DNA from: Owenia fusiformis | Lineage: Eukaryota > Annelida > Polychaeta > Sabellida > Oweniidae | Length of the DNA stretch: 64,000 nt | Direction: 5' to 3' | NCBI GenBank assembly: GCA_903813345.2 | Contig: CAIIXF020000005.1 | Location: 21,457,375 to 21,521,374, forward strand | Shown here: one piece after another, positions 56,856 to 64,000 of the stretch | Layout: every line of letters begins with the position of its first letter | How positions within the stretch are numbered: position 1 is the stretch's first letter | Program-made: the position numbers and the translations under genes | The notes under the pieces: generated by a model | Database searches by the model: none | Told to the model about the DNA's origin: nothing | Seen by the model: only the letters and a program-made list of their open reading frames with translations

Positions 56856-59047
56856 GAAAAAAAGCTTGTTTTCTCCTCATGTGGTTAAAAGATGACCTTT
56901 TTTAACCACATTTTTACCACTCAAGATATGTTTAAGTGTGGTTGTGGTCACCTGTTTTGACACTCATAAAAGTGTGGCCCCCGCTGGTATTTCTTCCACA
57001 CTTGCAAGAAATATCTCCCCATAGTTTCTCCTCATAATGAGAAAGTGTGGTTAAGGTGTTACTGAAACTATGGAGGAGCAGGACATTAACTTTAATATGA
57101 TTTAAGGTTACCATATTGTCAATAGGTGTTAAAAGGGTTAATGCTTGATAAATATATTTTGGGATTTACTGTACATGATAAGTCTGTTATACCTGTTATT
57201 CTGGTATCTAAATTGTTTCATGAATCTTTTTCATCATCAAGCAAATATTTTATTATACATATGTGACAAAAATGAGAATGTTATATATTGAAGCATGAAT
57301 TATTTGTCTCAATTATTTTTGATTTATTGGTGTATATTTTAATCTTTGATTATCCCAGAGTTTTATGTTTACATAAGTTATAACAACAATGTTCAGTTCC
57401 ACAGCTAGGGCAAATTGAGTTTACTGAGATCTAGCTCAGATATTGATTTAATGAAAATTACCATCCAAGATCCATCATTAAACTTATAATTATTAATCAA
57501 ATGATTAATTATTATCAAATATTTTTCAATCATACTGAAAAAGGGACACATTGAAGTGACGGGCCTGAACTGAACATACATAGGCAATTAGAACATGCCT
57601 TCTAGATAGATATAGAAAAGTATCATTTAAAGCTCTGTAGATAGATAGAATTATCAGTTAAACCTACTTACAAATCGAAATATGGTCCCCAAGCACAATA
57701 ATGTACATTACAAAGACCTTCCCTGAAAATGATAATAAAAGAAGAAAAATACACTTCGACCAGTTCACGAAAAAAGATCACATGATTATGAATATAAATA
57801 TCTCCCACAAAATGCATCAACTTGGAATGTTGCTATCGAACAACCTACTATCAACCTTTGGTATCAACTTAAGATGTGTTTTCCAGAATCTCACAGTTTT
57901 CACTAAAACTGCCTTTAATAATCTATCCATATTACTGTAGCTTTAAGGGTGATTAAGTACAAAATATGTCATCGAAAATATACTGATATTAAAGTTAAAT
58001 AAAAATCACATTGCTGTGTTTTCATTCGCATGAATTTAGGGTTTTTGAAAAGATATTTAGGACTCAATTTGTCCAAAAAGCACATCTGGAATGTGTAATA
58101 ACAAGTTAACAGACTTATTGAACTATTGTTTTTATAAACACATAAGCAACGTCCTTGATTACAATTATAATCTTATTATTAAAATTAACATTGATATACT
58201 CGGTAATTCAAATAAAATCTCAAACTACAGGTTTAACTTTCATTCTCGTGACTCTACAAGTCTTTGATGTCTAAGAAATAATAGAATCATGTCTGGACTA
58301 TATTTTAACATATTGATTACATGTATTTGTATCCTTTTAATACAGCAGACACATCCTGTTATTTTCTTATTAGTCTTCTTATTAGTCTTATAATAAGATT
58401 AGTCAGTTCAGTCAAAATAAGCTTCCCTTTAGAATAACAAATTTAAAATACTTTGTTTTATATACATGCAAACTTCTGATCTACCTAAATAGAAAAGTCA
58501 AGCATCATTCATTTGACTCGGACCCTTATGTCATTTTACTGAAATATTTTGTAAAGATTAAACTGGTTAACCTCAGTCGAGTATAAAATGTATATGTGAT
58601 CAAATTAACCCATCTCCCTATGCTTCAATCATACAACATTCTCATAGTTGCCACATGCATAATAGAATATTTGATAGAAGATGCATAAAACAATTTAGAA
58701 TAACAGGTATAACAGACTTATCATGTACAGTAAATCCAAAAATATATTTAACAAACGTTAACCCTTTTAACCCCTATTAACAATTCAATATGGTAACCTT
58801 AAATCATATTAAAGTTAATGTCCTGCTCCTCCATAGCTTCAGGAACACCCTAACCACACTTTCTCATTATGAGGAGAAACTATGGGGAGATATTTCTTGG
58901 AAGTGTGGAAGAAATACCAGCGGGGGCCACACTTTTATGAGTGTCAAAACAGGTGACCACAACCACACTTAAACATATCTTGAGTGGTAAAAATGTGGTT
59001 AAAAAGGTCATTTTTTAACCACATGAGGAGAAAACAAGCGTTTTTTC
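56856..59047. mobile_element. 2.2-kb TTAA-flanked element with ~450-bp TIRs
   Basis: Ends GAAAAAAAGCTTGTTTTCTC (56856) and mirror (to 59047), with TTAA at 56852-56855 and 59048-59051. The arms match through GTGTGGCCCCCGCTGGTATT and TACTGTACATGATAAGTCTG to about 57300 on the left and 58600 on the right. The unpaired middle (57.3-58.6 kb) has no transposase. The 60-residue ORFs at 56932-57114 and 58790-58972 are mirror copies of each other. Confidence 0.8.
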
Positions 59048-59136
59048 TTAAGGGAAGTGAACAGGGGTAGAGATGCCAAACCAGGAAGTCTTTTTGTGTC
59101 AAAAAAATGATGAAAAAATGTATAATCTTTTAATTT

Positions 59137-59675
59137 CACTGGTGATCCACTCGATTACGCTGGTTACCAAAACGAACCGTTTTGGTAACAAAATGTCGGA
59201 ACGTCGAAGGCACGATTTTTCTTTTTTCCTTATTTCACGCGTTGTAGGCAGAATCCCCACGACGTTTTTTCTCACAACGTGCACCAGTATCATATGTTTT
59301 AGAAAATGTACATGTTTGCGAAAAAATAGCTCAGAGGACAACAGAATTGTCGATTTACTTCCTCACTTAAGTTACATAAACGATTTTTCGAAAAACAGTT
59401 AAGATCTGCACTTTTAACCCAAACCGTTTATGTAACTTAAGTGAGGAAGTAAATCTACCATTCTGTTGTCTTCTGAACTATTTCCTCGCAAATATGTACA
59501 CTTTCTTAAACATATGATACTGATACACGTTTGTGTTAAAAAATGTCGTGGGAATTCTGCCTACAACGTGTAAAATAAGGAAATGAGACAAATCGTACCT
59601 TCCGGATGTTCCGACATTTTGTTACCAAAACGAACCGTTTTGGTAACCGGCGTAATCGAGTGGATCACCAGTGAA
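59137..59675. repeat. Near-perfect 540-bp palindrome
   Basis: Arms 59137-59395 and 59415-59675 pair over almost their full length (TTCACTGGTGATCCACTCGA at the outside, CTTAAGTTACATAAACG at the centre). Each arm also contains a smaller palindrome, GGTTACCAAAACG-AAC-CGTTTTGGTAAC. Confidence 0.9.
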
Positions 59676-60217
59676 TTTGAAGTCGGCTTGAACTTTATAT
59701 TTGCACATTTGATGTGATATACCATTTGTGTCATATTGTGATATCGATTCAGGTCATAGTATATTTTTGGTATTTTTGTGAAAATCAATAGAAACCATTG
59801 GAATCTGATGGTATCCACATGTTAAGTCAATAGAACACATCCAATGTCAAGTCAATATACCCTTGCTGAACTTAATGACCTCAACCTCAGCCCATGTGGG
59901 TCCAATTGCTTAAATATTTTCCAAAGTATTATGTGACATTCTTTATGTTACACCTAAAAATGATTCATTTTGTTCATGGGGAAAGTGCACTAGACCCTTT
60001 CAAGTCAAAATATACAAAATTGACCAAATTATTCAACTTTCTTACGGTGCTGTTTTTTTTTTGATAAGGTGATCTAGTATTTCAACACAGAACCCTGAAA
60101 GCCCTTTATGTGCTTGAAGTACAAAGTATTTATAGTATTATTGTTTGTATTATTAATCTCAATGTTTTTTCAACTGGCTAACTCAGTCAGTGAATACAGG
60201 ATTAAAAAACAACTCAC
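59676..60217. other. Intergenic DNA
   Basis: No gene or repeat recognised. Confidence 0.4.
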
Positions 60218-60232
60218 ATGAGTAATTCACCA

Positions 60233-62065
60233 AACCACGGCTGCATTTTCGTATACACGCAGGTGCAATACACCCACACAGCAGTTAATGAGCCTTATCA
60301 TGAAAACGATCAAAGGACCTCATGGTGTGAATTGCATGGTCGCATGTTTTTAACAAAAAATGACTCATTCAAGCGCACACAGACACCAAAGTTTGTGTCA
60401 ATGGAACCCCTGCGGTGCTCCAGCGATTGACCGGAACGAGCGTAACTGACAAAGTTGGCATAGCGGAATTAAAAGGTTTAACTCTTTTGACCAGTAATTA
60501 GCAAATTTGCTACATTGCTAGGATCAGTAATTAATTTCCTGAAAATTGTCTACTTTTGACCGATTTTATATTTCTAAACAGTCATAACTTTTTAACTTGC
60601 AAGTGCATGCTGTCAATATATTGTTCTACAATTTCAACCCATCAAAACATAAAAATTCTAGCGTATAGACTAGCAATTGATATCAATGAGATAAATAGAA
60701 TAAAATTAAATAATATTCTATGTAATAATAAAAATAAAATAATACCATCCAAAAATCTAAATTAAATCATAATTTTCACCACGTTTCATCAAGTATCGTT
60801 TTCACTGTCCAAATCATTGAATATTTGATCAAAATTGTCGTCAGTAGCCCTAATACATATGAGAGTTGAGCTCTAGCAGCAGCCATTTTAAATCCCTTTT
60901 CTTTATTTCAAATAATATTAGAGAAAACATTGGTTTATTTTATGAAAAAGTCACAAAGTATCATTAACTTCCTGTTACGTTTATGTTTTGTCCTGTACAA
61001 ACATAATCCACAAGGTTTGACATAGCCTGACATCTATAAATACAATGGAAAACTTATCAGCATAGTACGTGTATAAAAGTCGACTATAGTCGACGTCCTG
61101 TAGTTATCCCAACGAACGAAGTTCGTTAGGGATATAGTGAAGCCCTCCGTCCGTCCGTCTGTCCGTCAGTCAGTCAGTCAGTCAGTCAGTCAGTCCGTCC
61201 GTCTGTCCGGAAGATAACTCAAATACTAGTTGACAGATTTTCTTCATATTTAGTGGAAAGATGTATGGTGAATAGTTTTACGCAAAAAAAAAATTTTTCA
61301 AGATGGCCGCCGCTTTAATCGCAAAAATCATAAATTTTTCATTCTAAACCAAAGTAATTAATATTATTGTTTGAAATTTTGGTAGTGTATTCACAACATT
61401 TATCTATTTCAGATATATTCCGTGTTTTTCATCCTGACCCCCAGGGGCCATGTATGGGGGGACAGGAAAACAGAAATTTTCGCTAATTTTTAGATCTTTC
61501 TGAAGTATAGCTTTATTATACTCAAATGAAAGGCAATTAAGAGTAGATTGCAAATATTGTATCTTTTATCTGATTCGAGCCTTGTGGAATTCAAAATGGC
61601 CGTCTAATGTACGATTTCGCAATAATTTTTGGTCCCTTCAAAGTATGGCTATATTATACTCAAATTGAAGGAATTTTGGAGTAGATCACAATTATGGTAT
61701 TATTTTTCAGATTTGTACCTCAGAAAATTCAAAATGGCTGCTTTGCAGGAATTCACAATTCTAAAATCTAATTTTTTCATTTTCAACCAAAGTAATGAGT
61801 ATAATTGATTGGAATTCGGTAATTGATATTTTGTTCGTTGGGATTTGCTACTCCGCGGAGTTGCCATTATCTAGTTATCGATAGGATGAATTAGTCAACT
61901 TCCCGGTCAAAAGAGTTTGAATGAGCTGTTATTGTTGAAAACATGTGAGCATGTAATTTGCATCGCGGAGCTTTTTGTTCTTTTTTGTGATACCTGCTGA
62001 CAAGGCTCATTAAATGTTGTGCGGGTGGATTGCACCTGCTGGCATACGAAAATGCACCCTAAATG
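60233..62065. mobile_element. Inverted-repeat element enclosing a HINE
   Basis: 60239-60300 and 61990-62060 are inverted copies (TGCATTTTCGTATRC, GCAGGTGCAATMCACCC, AATGAGCCTT), with further weak mirror similarity at 60440-60500 and 61890-61970. No clean target duplication. The HINE at 61107-61874 lies inside. Confidence 0.55.
61107..61874 (+). mobile_element. HINE (Helentron-associated), plus strand
   Basis: Starts TCCCAACGAACGAAGTTCG (61107), then a CCGTCCGTCTGTCAGTCAGT simple repeat. Ends with TTCGTTGGGA (mirror of the start), hairpin GCTACTCC-GCGGAGTTGC and CTAG at 61871-61874 followed by T; the start is preceded by A. A complete non-autonomous copy of 768 bp. Confidence 0.85.
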
Positions 62066-62169
62066 TGCTGGTATTAATGTTATTGAAAAACATTGCCACC
62101 TTTTACACCACTTCTAAATTATTTCTGTACACATGCATTTTTAGAAGTTCATTTTTTCAAAAAACAAAA

Positions 62170-63554
62170 CCAGAACAACGGCAACGCCAAAGCGTAGCGA
62201 ATCCCATCGAACAGAAATGGCTGGCATTTTTACAAACGAAGCGCAAATATCATAAAACAACACACCAGAAAGGCCACCATTTTCAAAATGGTTGCTCACT
62301 AGCCAAGTTGTCATCAGAAGAAATAATATGCTTTTAAGTAGCCACCTCAAAAATTTTTTGAAAGATCGCACACGTACGTGTAAAATAACACACGTAAAAA
62401 TGGTGGCCATTTTTCAAAATGGCCGACTACTCCCCAAAGTTTTATTAGACAATGTGCAATGCTTAAAGTATTCACATATCAAATAAGAACAAAATCGCTC
62501 CACTTCTTTTCGAGTCATAGTAACATACGTTAAAATGGTGGCCATTTTTCAAAATGGCCACCTTCTACCAAAAGCGTCATTAGAAATAGACGGTGTTCCA
62601 TGCTTATAGTATTCACATACCAAATATGAACAAAATTGCTCCACTACTTTTCGAGTATTAGTAAAATACGTTAAAATGGCGGCCATTTTTCAAAATTGTT
62701 TTCAAAATGGCCGCCTTCTACCAAAAGTGTCATAGGACAGTGTGCCATGCTTATAGTATTCACATACCAAATATGAACAAAATCGCTCCACTACTTTTCG
62801 AGTTAAAGTAAAATACATTAAAATGGCGGCCATTTTTCAAAATTGTTTTCAAAATGGCCGACTTCTACCAGAAGTGTCATAGAACAGTGTGCCATGCTTA
62901 TAGTATAACACACGTAAAAATGGTGGCCATTTTTCAAAATGGCCGACTACTCCCCAAAGTTTTATTAGACAATGTGCAATGCTTAAAGTATTCACATATC
63001 AAATATGAACAAAATCGCTCCACTACTTTTCGAGTTATAGTAAAATACGTTAAAATGGCGGCCATTTTTCAAAATGGCCGCCTTCTACCAAAAGTGTCTT
63101 TAGACAATGTGCAATGCTTATAGTATTCACACACCAAATATGAACAAAATCGCTCCACTATTTTTAGAGTTACAGCAAAAATCGTAAAATGACGAGTAAA
63201 GGCCGCCATTTTTCAAGATGGCTGCCATGTGCTTTTTAATATCTACATTTTTAGCATTATTAATGTCCTTTATAAATTTTTTTACATTTAAAACATATTG
63301 CTATTACAGTTTTACATATTGCACCTAAATTACTGTAAAATCGTCACTAAAATGGCCGCCATTTTGAAATGAGAGGCCATTTTGAAAATCGGCTTTCGAG
63401 CAGAACTTCTACCCCCATAGGGTATATGTGTACGAAATATGAACAAAATCGGGCCAACGGTATTTGAGTTATTGCCCAGACGGACGGACAGACAGACGGA
63501 CGGACGGACGGACGGAGGCGTTCCCTATATCCCTCCGAACTTCGTTCGATGGGA
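62170..63554 (-). mobile_element. HINE, minus strand
   Basis: Minus-strand start TCCCATCGAACGAAGTTCGG (63554). The 3' end has CGATGGGA, hairpin GCTACGC-TTTG-GCGTTGC and CTGG (62170-62173) followed by T. Contains a GGACGGACGGACAGACAGAC repeat at 63480-63515 and about seven array units (AAAATGGCGGCCATTTTTCA) spaced mostly 136-147 bp at 62397-63220. Confidence 0.85.
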
Positions 63555-64000
63555 TAATTATGGAATCATTTATATATTCTACATGATGAGACACATGTTC
63601 AAGTACAATGTAACTTTGCATGAAAAATTGTAGAAAAAATGATGGATGATGGTAAAAATGACAAATGTATTTTCAAAAAAGCTTGTTAATATGGGTGGAT
63701 TAAACATGGATTATGAGATAATCCAATTGATCTTGAAATCATTCTTTGAACTTTTCTTGAAGATTATACATTGGCCTTTCATATACATTCATTTTTTATA
63801 GCCAGAAACTACTTACAAAAAAATAATCAACTGTCAAAAATCTGTTGCACTATCTTCCCTCCTCCTTTGATGATTTACATATAATAAAAAAATGACATCA
63901 ATGATGAATTATTCAAACTGATTCATGAAACAAGCTAATGTTAGAATATAATGACCTAGTTTTTCTCTAAATTTTAATTAGTGAGTTTTTTCTTGAAAAG
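63555..64000. other. Intergenic DNA with a fragment of the 37-kb repeat
   Basis: 63830-63880 (AAATCTGTTGCACTATCTTC) resembles the tip of the inverted repeat at 37020-37795. No gene. Confidence 0.45.

Noticed and set aside
59073-59402. 109-codon plus ORF opposite an 80-codon minus ORF
   Set aside because: Both fall in one arm of the 540-bp palindrome; neither has a recognisable domain.

Overview
This window is eukaryotic, AT-rich nuclear DNA from a metazoan. It is probably a marine lophotrochozoan and most likely a bivalve mollusc (inference). The reasons are intron-bearing exon fragments with consensus splice sites, a canonical histone-type 3' stem-loop, many Tc1/mariner, hAT and TTAA-type MITEs, and Helentron-associated (HINE, 'pearl'-like) elements with central tandem arrays and a GACGGACG-type microsatellite. 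There is no prokaryotic gene organisation, and no complete host gene is visible. Nearly all long ORFs are repeat-derived or chance.

Layout. 0.8-3.2 kb: a three-level nest, with a hAT-like MITE inside a long-TIR element that has a TTA duplication, inside a Tc1/mariner-like end. 4.2-4.6 kb: histone-type stem-loops and a possible terminal exon. 6.05-7.6 kb: an eleven-unit, ~135-bp satellite element. 8.6-12.3 kb: a possible multi-membrane pseudogene and three candidate terminal exons. 12.3-13.2 kb: tRNA-derived SINE material between 27-bp direct repeats. 13.7-15.1 kb: a dispersed repeat. 17.2-19.9 kb: a mariner-type MITE and a rearranged DDE transposase. 20.3-25.7 kb: candidate minus-strand exons (two coiled-coil exons with a HINE in the intron between them) and a GPCR remnant. 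27.7-51.4 kb: one HINE copy split by an apparent 22.7-kb inverted-repeat element. That element carries a mariner, a second Helentron-like family, satellites, a non-LTR retrotransposon (39.4-45.7 kb, minus strand) broken by at least four DNA-element insertions, and a hAT-like element. 51.7-64 kb: a tRNA-like sequence, a BED-finger hAT fragment, a Tc1/mariner transposase pseudogene, a 2.2-kb TTAA element, a near-perfect 540-bp palindrome and two HINE copies.

The sequence is best read as a stratigraphy of transposon insertions over a few degraded or partial host exons. Several insertions can be resolved to the base, because their target duplications can be read in the interrupted element, and in three cases removing the insert rejoins the interrupted retrotransposon frame. 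The giant inverted-repeat element has no recognisable transposase and is the most unusual structure here.
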